From: Leptospirales bacterium
Lineage (GTDB): Bacteria; Spirochaetota; Leptospiria; Leptospirales; Leptospiraceae
Reading direction: 5' to 3'
NCBI GenBank assembly: GCA_013297885.1
Contig: JAAFIR010000034.1
Coordinates: forward strand, 1 to 57,883
Length of the DNA: 57,883 nt
Both the position numbers and the translations under genes were made by a program. The notes under the pieces were generated by a model, which had not been told where the DNA came from, searched no databases, and saw nothing but the letters and a program-made list of their open reading frames with translations. Below, in pieces: positions 38,200 to 46,348 of the stretch. The first letter of the stretch is position 1, and each line of letters starts with the position of its first letter.

Positions 38200-38887
38200 A
38201 TAAAATTTCCAATTCCTTTTTTGCTTTCATTTTATATTTATCAATTTCAATTTTGAATTTATCAACACCTGCAAAATCTATAATCCAGTTGAGATGTTCT
38301 TTTGCTTTAGCTTTTTGATTTAATGCTTTATAAACATAACTAATATATAAATGATTTAAACAAAACTCAGGACCATATATGAGAGCTTTTTGTAAATATT
38401 CTAACGCTTTTCGATTATCTCCTTTTGAAATTGGCCAACTTGGAATGCGATGATAAAATAGTCCTGCTACTCTAAGCGGACCTCCGTAATAATATGATTC
38501 ATCAAGTTTGAGACATTTTTCAATTGAGCTCTCCATTGGACCGAGCAAAAAGATACTATTTAAAATTCCTTGTTCATCTCCTAGAAGTCCCATACAAACA
38601 CTTGTCCAAAATTGTGATTCAATATTAGTTGGGTCAATTGAAATACCAACTTTCCCTAGTTCCATACCAGTTTTGTAAATTTCTAATTTTTCTGATTTAT
38701 CTGCAATTTCACCTTTCCAATAATTTACTTCGGCTAATAGGCCATAAGATATTGCGATATGGTTTTTTTCATTATAGTCTATTAATTTTTTTTCAGCTTC
38801 AATAAGATTATTTTTATTTAACTCTCTATCTATAATTTTACTTTTTATTCTCTTAAAAAACTCATCCATTAATATACACTGAAACAA
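38198..38887 (-). CDS. TPR protein, TRAP-associated TatT-like
   Basis: A 229-residue helical-repeat protein. The segment 'YYYGGPLRVAGLFYHRIPSWP...GDNRKALEYLQKALIYGPEF' followed by 'LYISYVYKALNQKAKAKEHL' resembles TatT-type TRAP-transporter-associated TPR proteins. No signal peptide is present and no TRAP transporter genes are nearby. An alternative ATG lies six codons in (38869). It converges with the LipL21-like gene and shares its terminator region. Confidence 0.6.
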   Translation of the reverse strand: MFQCILMDEFFKRIKSKIIDRELNKNNLIEAEKKLIDYNEKNHIAISYGLLAEVNYWKGEIADKSEKLEIYKTGMELGKVGISIDPTNIESQFWTSVCMGLLGDEQGILNSIFLLGPMESSIEKCLKLDESYYYGGPLRVAGLFYHRIPSWPISKGDNRKALEYLQKALIYGPEFCLNHLYISYVYKALNQKAKAKEHLNWIIDFAGVDKFKIEIDKYKMKAKKELEIL

Positions 38888-38933
38888 AATTATATTTTTT
38901 TGAAAACTAAAAATAATTTTTTTATTAACTCAT

Positions 38934-39093
38934 GTAACGCAAATTTTTTGTTAACTAACAAGTGCTCAAGCTTGAGTTAGTAAACTCCCTTTCACGATCT
39001 CATTCACTTCATTAAAGACCATTATTGCTCTGGTAGTAATTGGGAAACTCATCTCCTGACTTTTGCGCGAAATGCATAACGTGAGTTATTAAG
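38934..39093 (-). mobile_element. MITE-like element with terminal inverted repeats
   Basis: A ~160 bp unit is bounded by imperfect inverted repeats: TTAACTCATGTAACGCA on the left and, on the opposite strand, ATAACTCACGTTATGCA on the right. Inside, the minus strand carries a 28-codon frame starting at an ATG ('MSFPITTRAIMVFNE...'). A diverged relative lies at about 4940-5035. It could be an IS-derived non-autonomous element or a remnant of a small conserved ORF. No transposase is present. Confidence 0.5.
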
Positions 39094-39135
39094 TTAGTTT
39101 GAAGAACGAGTTTGGTAAAAATTTGTAATTTAATT

Positions 39136-39266
39136 TGGGCAAATTTTTGCAGCCTTGAAGATGGCTACAAAAAACAGGCTCTCACTTTGGTCAAAAAATT
39201 TCTATAATTACCTTTTACTATTCTTTAGAAAATTTTTTGACCCCGCTTCGATCCTTTTTGCTTGGT
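39136..39266 (+). repeat. Composite palindromic element, copy 6 (type B)
   Basis: It reads GGGCAAATTTTTGCAGCC, loop, GGCTACAAAAAACAGGCTCTCA, a stem in which GGTCAAAAAATTTCT pairs with AGAAAATTTTTTGACC, then CGCTTCGATCCTTTTTGCTTG. It is not directly behind a gene. A 63-codon ORF over 39208-39399 runs through it and is not considered real. The rest of 39267-39403 shows nothing. Confidence 0.65.
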
Positions 39267-39403
39267 GATAGAAAAAATAATAGATAATTAAATATTTTAT
39301 AAGCATAAAAAAAAATGAAAGGTATTTTTTCTCAATACTACTCCCGTTTTGCGATAGTATTAAAAAAAATTCCGATAAAAATCTCTCAAACGAAAACACT
39401 CAG

Positions 39404-40738
39404 CTAAGGTGAAGAAGCTATAATATTTGTAGGAGCAAGGTATCCACCCACCGCTACAAAGATTCCGTTTCCAAAAGCCGCTGATTGCCATTGTTGAGAG
39501 TTTGGTAGATTTACATTTGTCCAGTTATTTCCATCTGGTGAGGTTGCTGCTAATTGGGAAGGATTGGGAACACTACCTCTCAGAATTAGAAAAATTCCAT
39601 TCCCAAAAGTCACGCAATTCGTAGAAGTACCAGTATTTACGTTTGATTGTGTCCAAGTAATTCCATTATCCGTGGAAAGAGTTGCTCTACTGATGCCAGA
39701 ACCCACTCCTACAAAGACGCCATTTCCAAATGCTACCGAAGTCCAGCCTGACGGTGCGGTTAAGTTGATTCTAGTAGTCCAATTGATTGCATCCGTTGAT
39801 GTCGCTGATCTTGAGTTTCCATTATCTGCTAAAGCTACAAAAACCCCATTCCCATAAGCCACCGAGTTCCACGTCACTGTATTAAATAAGCTGAAACTTG
39901 TCACCCAAATGATTCCATCCGTTGATGTCGCTGAGGTTGCATTACCAGCCACAGCTACAAAAGTTCCATTTGCAAAAGTAACAGATTTCCAATTTTGATT
40001 GGGTATGGTCCTAGCGATCCAGTTTATTCCATCAGGCGATGTGGCTGCTCTTACTGCGGATCCATTACTTGAGACAGTAACAAAAACTCCATTCCCATAG
40101 GCCACGGATTCCCAATCTAGGGTAGTCAAACCAGGTAAGGTTCCTTGCGACCAATTGATTCCATCGGAAGAAACAACTGCTATGTTGGTCGTGCCTGTTC
40201 CTGCCGCTACTGCAACAAATAATCCATTTCCGAATGTTATGGATTTCCAACTTGAGGTAACTGGTAAGGTTCTTTGTATCCAGCTAGTTGCAATGTTTTG
40301 AGTCGCAATGTTATTGTTTGGAGTCACAGCAATGCTGATAGAAGCAGTTCTGCTACCACTAGAATTGGAAGCAGTAATGTTGTAATTTGAAGTCGATTGG
40401 ACAGTTGTAGGTGTTCCAGTGATTGCACAGGTTGAGCTCTCTAGGGTGAGTCCAGTTGGAAGTGCTGGACTAGATATGCAGCTAGCAATTGTTCCTGTGA
40501 TTGTGGCTGAAATTCTTGTCATTGCTACACCAACCAAAATTGAAAAAGGGCTACCTGTGTAGGAGAGAGTTGGTGGAGCATTCAAGTTTGATAAAGTTAC
40601 AGATAGAATCTGAAGGTTGCTTCCTTGAGTACTTAGAATATCATAAATTGAACGTTTTGCTTTTAAACAATTAAAATGAATTAAAATTAGAAAAATTACG
40701 AAATAGTTTTTTTTTAAAAAAATCATTATTGAATTCAC
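39404..40738 (-). CDS. Beta-propeller-like repeat lipoprotein with Ig-like domain
   Basis: A 444-residue lipoprotein with leader and lipobox 'LIHFNC' (Cys24). Residues ~45-140 form a putative Ig-like domain ('LPTGLTLESSTCAITGTPT', typical of He_PIG). From ~150 there are about seven repeats of 40 residues with the pattern W-x-S-V-x-F/Y-G-N-G-x-F-V-A-V ... S-x-D-G-I-x-W. The last repeat ends abruptly at 'NIIASSP', and the 'SWIQRTLP' strand before repeat 1 could close the ring. This layout suggests a seven-bladed propeller on the cell surface. The ligand is unknown. It is a single gene. Confidence 0.75.
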   Translation of the reverse strand: MNSIMIFLKKNYFVIFLILIHFNCLKAKRSIYDILSTQGSNLQILSVTLSNLNAPPTLSYTGSPFSILVGVAMTRISATITGTIASCISSPALPTGLTLESSTCAITGTPTTVQSTSNYNITASNSSGSRTASISIAVTPNNNIATQNIATSWIQRTLPVTSSWKSITFGNGLFVAVAAGTGTTNIAVVSSDGINWSQGTLPGLTTLDWESVAYGNGVFVTVSSNGSAVRAATSPDGINWIARTIPNQNWKSVTFANGTFVAVAGNATSATSTDGIIWVTSFSLFNTVTWNSVAYGNGVFVALADNGNSRSATSTDAINWTTRINLTAPSGWTSVAFGNGVFVGVGSGISRATLSTDNGITWTQSNVNTGTSTNCVTFGNGIFLILRGSVPNPSQLAATSPDGNNWTNVNLPNSQQWQSAAFGNGIFVAVGGYLAPTNIIASSP

Positions 40739-40883
40739 AGCCCTAGTTTATTCTGTAATCTTTATGATTCAAGTTTTTTTTTATATTATAAAAAAACTTT
40801 TTTAATTTTTTATTGAGAAATAATTTTATTAATAAATTTTATTTCAACTTGCCTGAAAATAAGATTTCAAAGATAAGAATTTC

Positions 40884-41657
40884 ATGTACAAATTCTTGAC
40901 TTACTTTTTTATTCTAAATTTATTTTTTATAACAAATTTATATTCACAATCTTTAGAACAAGTGAAACCTTGGATGGGAATTAACATTGACAAAGGTTCA
41001 AAAGGAGTTTTGATTAAAGGAGCTATTCCAGAAACCCCTGCAGATAAAGCAGGTTTAAAATCTGGAGATGAAATTTTATCAGTTGATTCCACAAAAGTAA
41101 CCAATCCAAAAGAGCTAATCAACTACATTCAATCCAAAGGTGTTGGAACTGAAGTGAAAGTAAATTTTATCAGAGAAAAAAAATCCCAAAGTTTGAGTTT
41201 AAAATTAGAAGCCAAACCAGACCAAACAGAATTAGTAAAAAAACAATTAATTGGAAAAAAACTTCCTGAATTAAAATTACAAACTCTGGAAGAAAAAATT
41301 TTTACAAATAAAGATTTAAAAAATAAAGTTACCGTGATTGAGTTTTGGGCAACATGGTGTGTTCCTTGTAGAGCCACTCATGAAACTCTATCTAAATTTG
41401 CAAAAGATAATCCAAAAATAAATGTTTTAGCAATTTCATCTGAAGAAATTGAGTTGATAAAAAGTTATTCCAAAAAAGAAAAAAGAAGTTTTACTATCCT
41501 CAGAGATTCTGATAGTTCCATTCATTCCTACTTTTTAGTTTATTCAATTCCAACCACAATTCTAATCGATAAAGATGGAATTGTGAAAGAAGTTTCACTT
41601 GGCGGTGGATTTTATTTGGATGAAGTTTTAAAAAAAGCAATTGAAATGAATAAATAG
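40884..41657 (+). CDS. Exported PDZ-thioredoxin (TlpA-like) protein
   Basis: A 257-residue periplasmic protein. A signal peptide ends near 'NLYSQ' (residue 21). A PDZ domain (about 28-105, 'PADKAGLKSGDEILSVDSTKV') is joined to a TlpA/ResA-type thioredoxin domain with 'WCVPC' (Cys159 and Cys162) and the cis-Pro 'YSIPTT'. TlpA proteins usually reduce periplasmic disulfides, for example in cytochrome c or oxidase assembly. The fused PDZ domain may select the substrate. It stands alone and converges on the DUF4143 ATPase gene. Confidence 0.88.
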   Translation: MYKFLTYFFILNLFFITNLYSQSLEQVKPWMGINIDKGSKGVLIKGAIPETPADKAGLKSGDEILSVDSTKVTNPKELINYIQSKGVGTEVKVNFIREKKSQSLSLKLEAKPDQTELVKKQLIGKKLPELKLQTLEEKIFTNKDLKNKVTVIEFWATWCVPCRATHETLSKFAKDNPKINVLAISSEEIELIKSYSKKEKRSFTILRDSDSSIHSYFLVYSIPTTILIDKDGIVKEVSLGGGFYLDEVLKKAIEMNK

Positions 41658-41714
41658 AGTTTTTCATTTTTAAATTTTGATTATTATTTGAATTAAAACA
41701 TGAATTTGAATAAA

Positions 41715-42887
41715 TTAAATCAGTGCAGAAAGGAATTTATCTATGGGCATTACTCTAATATTTCCTTTCCTATAATCTTCTTTTGAATTTAAAGAAACTT
41801 GAAAACAAAAGGGAATAGAGATTTTTTCGTTGAAGTATATTAAATTTTTGTGAATGTCTTCTTTGCCTTGTTTTACTTCCACTGCAAACCAAGGTTTTTT
41901 TGAATTTGTGATTAAAAAATCAACTTCCCTTTTTTCATTATCACGAATATAAAATAATTCACATGAATGTCCTTCCACATCATGAAGATAATTACAAAAT
42001 TTTAGTAAATGAGATGCAACTAGATTTTCTAATCTTGCCCCATCATTTAAAATTTGTGACCAATCCCAAAGATATAGTTTGGGTTCCTTTTTTAAAGCTC
42101 TATATTTTTTTGTTTGAAAAGGATAAACTCTAAAACAATAATAAAATTCTTCTAAAATATTCATCCAAAGATTGATTGATCTATGACTTACTTGGATATC
42201 TTCTCTAAGACTATTTAATGATAAAACTCCACTGGCTCTTTCAGGTAAAATTTCACTTAGAATTTGCATGCTAGATAAATCTTGAACAAGAGTTAATTCA
42301 CGAATATCTTCTTTAAAAAATCTTTCAATTCTTTCCCCACTCCAAATGCGGTGAAACTTTTCTGACTGTTTTAAAAATGGTTCTGGAAATCCACCAAATT
42401 TTAAAAGAGAATCAATTGTAGAGTGAGAATATTTTTTTGAAAAATTTAACTCTTTACCGGGTTCTTGTATTATGATTTCATTCTTATTTTCTAACTCAGC
42501 AAATGATAATGGATGTAACCGATAATAATGGTATCTACCTTGAAGTGAGTCCCCACCTTTTCGGTAAACATTTAAACGAGCAGAACCTGTTAACAAAAAT
42601 TTGACTCTACTTTTATGTAAATCAAATTCACCTTTGATCCAATTTTTCCACTTTGAATATTTATGAAATTCATCTAAAATAATCAATTCAGTTTCAGAAG
42701 CCCATTTACCTTCTAAAAATTCTTTTTTCTTTTTTATTGAATCCCAATTAAAGTATTCTGTATTTTTAAAACTTAAACCAATTTGTTTGGACATGGTTGT
42801 CTTTCCAACTTGCCTTGGTCCGCCAAGAAATACCATTTTTTCTGAAAGATTTGTTTTTAAGACAGACTCGAAGTATCTATACACCAC
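41715..42887 (-). CDS. AAA ATPase with DUF4143 domain (AAA_14)
   Basis: A 390-residue protein with P-loop 'GGPRQVGKTT' (22-31), Walker B 'LIILDEFHK', an arginine-rich sensor region 'LLTGSARLNVYRKGGDSLQGRYH' and a C-terminal DUF4143 region with the nuclease-like 'REVDFLITN...FAVEVKQG'. This family is common in accessory genome positions and its role is unclear; some members look like toxin-antitoxin or selfish loci. The start is GTG at 42887. Two palindromic sites lie just upstream, suggesting tight or self regulation. Confidence 0.88.
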   Translation of the reverse strand: MVYRYFESVLKTNLSEKMVFLGGPRQVGKTTMSKQIGLSFKNTEYFNWDSIKKKKEFLEGKWASETELIILDEFHKYSKWKNWIKGEFDLHKSRVKFLLTGSARLNVYRKGGDSLQGRYHYYRLHPLSFAELENKNEIIIQEPGKELNFSKKYSHSTIDSLLKFGGFPEPFLKQSEKFHRIWSGERIERFFKEDIRELTLVQDLSSMQILSEILPERASGVLSLNSLREDIQVSHRSINLWMNILEEFYYCFRVYPFQTKKYRALKKEPKLYLWDWSQILNDGARLENLVASHLLKFCNYLHDVEGHSCELFYIRDNEKREVDFLITNSKKPWFAVEVKQGKEDIHKNLIYFNEKISIPFCFQVSLNSKEDYRKGNIRVMPIDKFLSALI

Positions 42888-42890
42888 TTA

Positions 42891-42944
42891 AATTTTTGCT
42901 AGGTAGCAAAAAAGTAAACTATAATTTTTGCTAGGTAGAGAAAA
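42891..42944 (-). promoter_or_regulatory. Tandem palindromic operator upstream of the DUF4143 ATPase
   Basis: Copy 1 has perfect 9-bp arms TTTTTGCTA / TAGCAAAAA around GG (42893-42912). Copy 2 (42924-42944) has the same left half and GG, with right arm TAGAGAAAAA. The centres are 31 bp apart, about three helical turns, so two dimers could bind on one face. Copy 1 ends 5 bases before the GTG start, so binding would block transcription or ribosome entry. A TATAGT on the minus strand between the sites may be the -10 box. Confidence 0.6.
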
Positions 42945-42946
42945 AA

Positions 42947-43831
42947 TCATCTCTTTTTTTTCCGATTTTTTAACATATAAATAACCATTGTTTTTTCCAA
43001 TGTACTAAGTGATTTTTTCTCTTTTACATTTTTCGCATTTGGAGTTTTTCGAGAATCATCTTCGTAAGATAATTGATTTTGTTCTTCTCTGTCAACTGAA
43101 TCTTTATCATCAGAAAGTTTTGAAAAGAATTTATCTGATTCTTTTTCATAAAGTTTATAATTATTTTCTGCTTTTAACTCATTCTTTAGCAAGGTATAAA
43201 AAATATTATAGAAATTTTTTGAAAATTGATTTGGATTATTTTTTAATTTGGGATAGAAAATGTATTCTTTAAAAAAATGATTATCACAAAAATTATACTT
43301 ATAATATTTTTCTTTAAAAAATTTTTCATCAAAGATTTTTATTTTTTTTATATCATTTACACTCAGAATCTTAGAGGAAAAAATTTCATTTTCAAAATCA
43401 TAAAATTTACCTAAAAATTTATCAAATTCAGTTTCCAAAAAAAATGTTCTATAAGCAAAATAAGATCCAATATAATCAAATGCTTTTGTATTCAAATTTT
43501 TAAAATTAGTATGTACAACTTCTGTGACTTCAAAATTTTTCAAAAAATCTTCATAATGATTTAAAACAATTAACTCTTCAAGTTCTTGGCTTATATGAAT
43601 TTTGTTTTTATTTTTAAAATAATAAATCATTTGTAAAGTTGCAAATTGTTTTGCAGTGATGATTCGGTTTTCTTCTTTATCTAAAAAAGATTTTTGTTTT
43701 ATTGAGAATGAAATGCTACCTTTAAAAGAATCATATTTTGCATCTCTTAAAAAATTATCTGTATAAGGTACAACTTGTGAATGTAAAAAAAAGTTAGCAA
43801 AAAATAGAATGAATACTTTTATAAACATCAC
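42947..43831 (-). CDS. Exported protein of unknown function
   Basis: A 294-residue protein with an N-terminal signal peptide ('FIKVFILFFANFFLHSQ', cleavage near residue 18). The mature part is rich in Phe, Tyr, Lys and Asn, with repeated 'KFY/FFK' patterns and no cysteine pairs of note. The C-terminus is charged and ends in a basic 'LKNRKKKR' tail. No family is recognised. It overlaps the upstream DUF6438 gene by 4 bp and is probably its partner. Confidence 0.55.
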   Translation of the reverse strand: MMFIKVFILFFANFFLHSQVVPYTDNFLRDAKYDSFKGSISFSIKQKSFLDKEENRIITAKQFATLQMIYYFKNKNKIHISQELEELIVLNHYEDFLKNFEVTEVVHTNFKNLNTKAFDYIGSYFAYRTFFLETEFDKFLGKFYDFENEIFSSKILSVNDIKKIKIFDEKFFKEKYYKYNFCDNHFFKEYIFYPKLKNNPNQFSKNFYNIFYTLLKNELKAENNYKLYEKESDKFFSKLSDDKDSVDREEQNQLSYEDDSRKTPNAKNVKEKKSLSTLEKTMVIYMLKNRKKKR

Positions 43832-44817
43832 TCCTCCAATTCAACTTCAAATGGACTTTCAAAATTTGCTTTTTGATACCAATAATCTTTAGTCTTGTAT
43901 TCAGTTGCGAATCTGGAAAATATTACTTCATTTGGAAAGTTTTTTTCAAATTCGAGTATTTCAAAAAAGATTTCATCATTCTCTACATCTTCAAGACGTA
44001 ATGAAACTAAATTACAATCATATTCTTTTTTTCGATTTGGATATAGCTCTTCTATTCTTTGAATTACATCTTCTTCAGATTTCCCATAAACTAGAAAATG
44101 ATCAAAATTCAAATCCATATATCTTGCTTTTTTTTCCTTTACTAAATAAACTAATCCAAATTTTTCAACTCTTTTGCCTTTATTAAAATTAAATCCTTTT
44201 TTCCCCTCAGGAAAATTTTTTAAAAAACTAGTTAATATAAATGGCTCGTCATAAGTAGAACTACCAACAAAATAAATTTTCCATTTATCAACTTTATAAC
44301 CTTCGTTTTGATAGATTGTTTCTTCTAACATAATTTGTGCATCTGATTTGTTAATTGCACTTACTAAGTGAAAATCTTTTATTTCAGAATTGGAATCTTC
44401 AACAAATAGATAAATATAAGTTTGAAATCCAAGAAATTTTTCTTCGATTTGAAGAATTTTATCAATTTCATCTTCAAAATCAGAAAGTTCATCTGGGTAT
44501 GAATCTTCTCCATGATCATGCTCTATACTTCTTAACTTTCCATCTTTCATTAAAATTGAAGTCAATGTAGATGGATGACAAGTAGCCGAATCAGTTGCTT
44601 CTTTTTTTTCTATTCCAAAATAATTATATTTTTTGATAGTATCGTTTAGGTTTTTTATTTTCTTTTCATCAATTTTAAATTCTAGATTAATTCTCCTTGA
44701 AACAAAATGTTCACCAAAATATTGAACTCTTCCATCAGAGTGGATTTTTAATATATATGCTGGACAAGTTCCAAAACACATTGTTCTTTCAAAATAGATT
44801 TCTTTAAATTCTTCCAT
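43828..44817 (-). CDS. DUF6438-domain protein
   Basis: A 329-residue protein whose first ~125 residues match DUF6438: 'YFERTMCFGTCPAYILKIHSDGRVQYFGE' with Cys14 and Cys18 in CFGTCP, then 'YNYFGI' and 'ATCHPSTLTSILMKDGKLRSIEHDHGE'. The rest (130-329) is an unrecognised alpha/beta region in which 'SAINKSDAQIMLEE' and 'LVYGKSEEDVIQRIEELYP' look like two internal repeats. No signal peptide is present, though DUF6438 proteins are often exported. Its stop overlaps the exported-protein gene by 4 bp. Confidence 0.65.
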   Translation of the reverse strand: MEEFKEIYFERTMCFGTCPAYILKIHSDGRVQYFGEHFVSRRINLEFKIDEKKIKNLNDTIKKYNYFGIEKKEATDSATCHPSTLTSILMKDGKLRSIEHDHGEDSYPDELSDFEDEIDKILQIEEKFLGFQTYIYLFVEDSNSEIKDFHLVSAINKSDAQIMLEETIYQNEGYKVDKWKIYFVGSSTYDEPFILTSFLKNFPEGKKGFNFNKGKRVEKFGLVYLVKEKKARYMDLNFDHFLVYGKSEEDVIQRIEELYPNRKKEYDCNLVSLRLEDVENDEIFFEILEFEKNFPNEVIFSRFATEYKTKDYWYQKANFESPFEVELEE

Positions 44818-44924
44818 TTTCTTTCCTCTTTAAAGAAGCAGAATGCTTTAACTTAAATAATAAAGTTTAAGCTGACAAAATGGAATTATTTTTGTGATTT
44901 TTTTTCTAAAAAAAAATTTTCAAA

Positions 44925-45063
44925 GCAAGCGATAGTGATTGTAGCGTTTCTTTAGACAGTGGGTTGAATTAGACAGCTGGTAGCTACCAGCTGTCCAGTG
45001 GGTTGCGACCCACTGTCTAAAGAAGTAGCGAAAAGCACGGTCGCCGCTTTGCGGCGAATCGCC
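44925..45063 (-). repeat. Composite palindromic element, copy 7 (type A)
   Basis: It begins directly after the sbtB stop: GGGCGATTCGCCGC, loop, GCGGCGACCGTGCTTTTCGCTACTTCTTT, a large hairpin, then AAAGAAACGCTACAATCACTATCGCTTG. The large hairpin pairs TTCTTTAGACAGTGGGT with ACCCACTGTCTAAAGAA. Nested within it are CAGTGGGT/ACCCACTG and a perfect 24-bp palindrome at 44972-44995 (half-site GACAGCTGGTAG). Confidence 0.85.
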
Positions 45064-45366
45064 CTAATTAAACTTTTCTGGTCTAAGCACTTCAACATTG
45101 GTGACAAAAGTAACCACTCCATAAGCTTTTAAGTATTTATCATACAAAACTTGTAGAAGTTTATTTGCTTTTTCTTCAGAGACCAAAGTTTCAATGCGAA
45201 TATTTTTTCCTTCCCAGTCAGACATTTTTTGGGAATGAAGACCTTGACCAACAGCATCACAAATTGTAAATCCTGAAATTTCTAATTTGGTAAACTCTTC
45301 CAAAATTTTTTTCTCTAAACTATCTAGTGCAATAATGGTAACTAATTTAACTTGTCTTAAATGCAT
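45064..45366 (-). CDS. sbtB: PII-like regulator SbtB
   Basis: A 100-residue PII-like protein. A longer frame opens at 45417, but the ATG at 45366 has a strong Shine-Dalgarno (GGAGG, 5 bp spacing) and falls just after the sbtA stop. The N-terminal 'VKLVTIIALDSLEKKILEEFTKL' and 'GFTICDAVGQG' strands and the C-terminal 'YGVVTFVTNVEVLR' are typical of the family. In cyanobacteria SbtB binds adenine nucleotides and controls the SbtA bicarbonate transporter. The C-terminal redox loop of some SbtB proteins is absent here. Confidence 0.8.
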   Translation of the reverse strand: MHLRQVKLVTIIALDSLEKKILEEFTKLEISGFTICDAVGQGLHSQKMSDWEGKNIRIETLVSEEKANKLLQVLYDKYLKAYGVVTFVTNVEVLRPEKFN

Positions 45367-45367
45367 G

Positions 45368-46348
45368 TCAACCTCCGTGAATTGTTTTTGCAATTGTATA
45401 ATAAACTGGTAATCCAATTGTTACATTAAATGGAAATGTAATTGCAAGTGAGGCTGTTAAATAATAAGTTGGGCTTGCTTCTGGAATTGCAATTCTAACT
45501 GAAGCAGGTGCTGCGATATAAGAAGCAGATGCACAAAGCACACCAAATAATGTGCTACCACCAACTGAAAGTCCAGCAAGATTTCCAAGATACACGCCAA
45601 TTGTTCCGTGTACTAATGGCATTGCTAATCCAAAGAAAATTAAAAACCAACCAGCTTTTTTTAAATCAGCTAATCTTCTTCCTGTCACAAGTCCCACTTC
45701 CAATAAAAACAAAGTCAACATTCCTCTGAAAGGTCCGTCAAAAAGTGGAGCGACTTGGTCATAGCCTTTTTTTCCACCTACCATTCCAATGATGATTCCA
45801 CCAACTAACAGTATTGTGCCTTTACCTGTGAGTAATTCATGTAAAACTTTTTTCATGTTTGAGCTTTCAGAAGTTTTTTCTTCTTTTAAAACTTTGGACA
45901 TAAAAATTGCAATGATGATTGCAGGAATTTCCATGATGGCTAACATACTAGACATATATCCTTCATAATCGACTTTCATTAAATCTAAAAATGATGTTGC
46001 TTCCGAAAAAGTCACAGCTGAAACTGAACCATAATGAGCTGCAATTGCTGCTGAATTTGCTACATCAAATTTTCCAAGTTTGTTTAAAATAAAGTAGGAC
46101 CAAACTGGAATCATCATACAAATTAAAATTGCAAAACTAGCTGGTTTTACTATTTGATCAAAACTTACGTTGGAAAGTTTGAGTCCACCTTTGATTCCAA
46201 TTGCAAATAATAAATATGCTGTTAAACCAAGATACCAACCTTCTGGAAATTTTAAATCTGATTTAACAACAGTTGCAATGATTCCAAGTAAAAAAGCTAG
46301 CACCATCGGTGAAGAAAGGCTAGCAAATAAGGAATTAAAAATTTCCAT
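45368..46348 (-). CDS. sbtA: Sodium-dependent bicarbonate transporter SbtA
   Basis: A 326-residue inner-membrane permease with about ten helices in two inverted halves. 'FPEGWYLGLTAYLLFAIGIKGG' and 'VSAVTFSEATSFLD' in the first half and 'GTIGVYLGNLAGLSVGGSTLFGVLCASASYIAAPASVR' in the second match the SbtA (PF05982) family. It should import bicarbonate with sodium. Its ATG overlaps the carbonic anhydrase stop by one base (TAATG), and sbtB follows after one base. The three are clearly one operon. Confidence 0.9.
   Translation of the reverse strand: MEIFNSLFASLSSPMVLAFLLGIIATVVKSDLKFPEGWYLGLTAYLLFAIGIKGGLKLSNVSFDQIVKPASFAILICMMIPVWSYFILNKLGKFDVANSAAIAAHYGSVSAVTFSEATSFLDLMKVDYEGYMSSMLAIMEIPAIIIAIFMSKVLKEEKTSESSNMKKVLHELLTGKGTILLVGGIIIGMVGGKKGYDQVAPLFDGPFRGMLTLFLLEVGLVTGRRLADLKKAGWFLIFFGLAMPLVHGTIGVYLGNLAGLSVGGSTLFGVLCASASYIAAPASVRIAIPEASPTYYLTASLAITFPFNVTIGLPVYYTIAKTIHGG

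Noticed and set aside
39208-39399. 63-codon minus-strand ORF
   Set aside because: It runs through palindromic element copy 6; no Shine-Dalgarno or recognisable domain.
45367-45417. Upstream start for SbtB inside sbtA
   Set aside because: The ATG at 45366 has a GGAGG Shine-Dalgarno and begins at the family's first strand.
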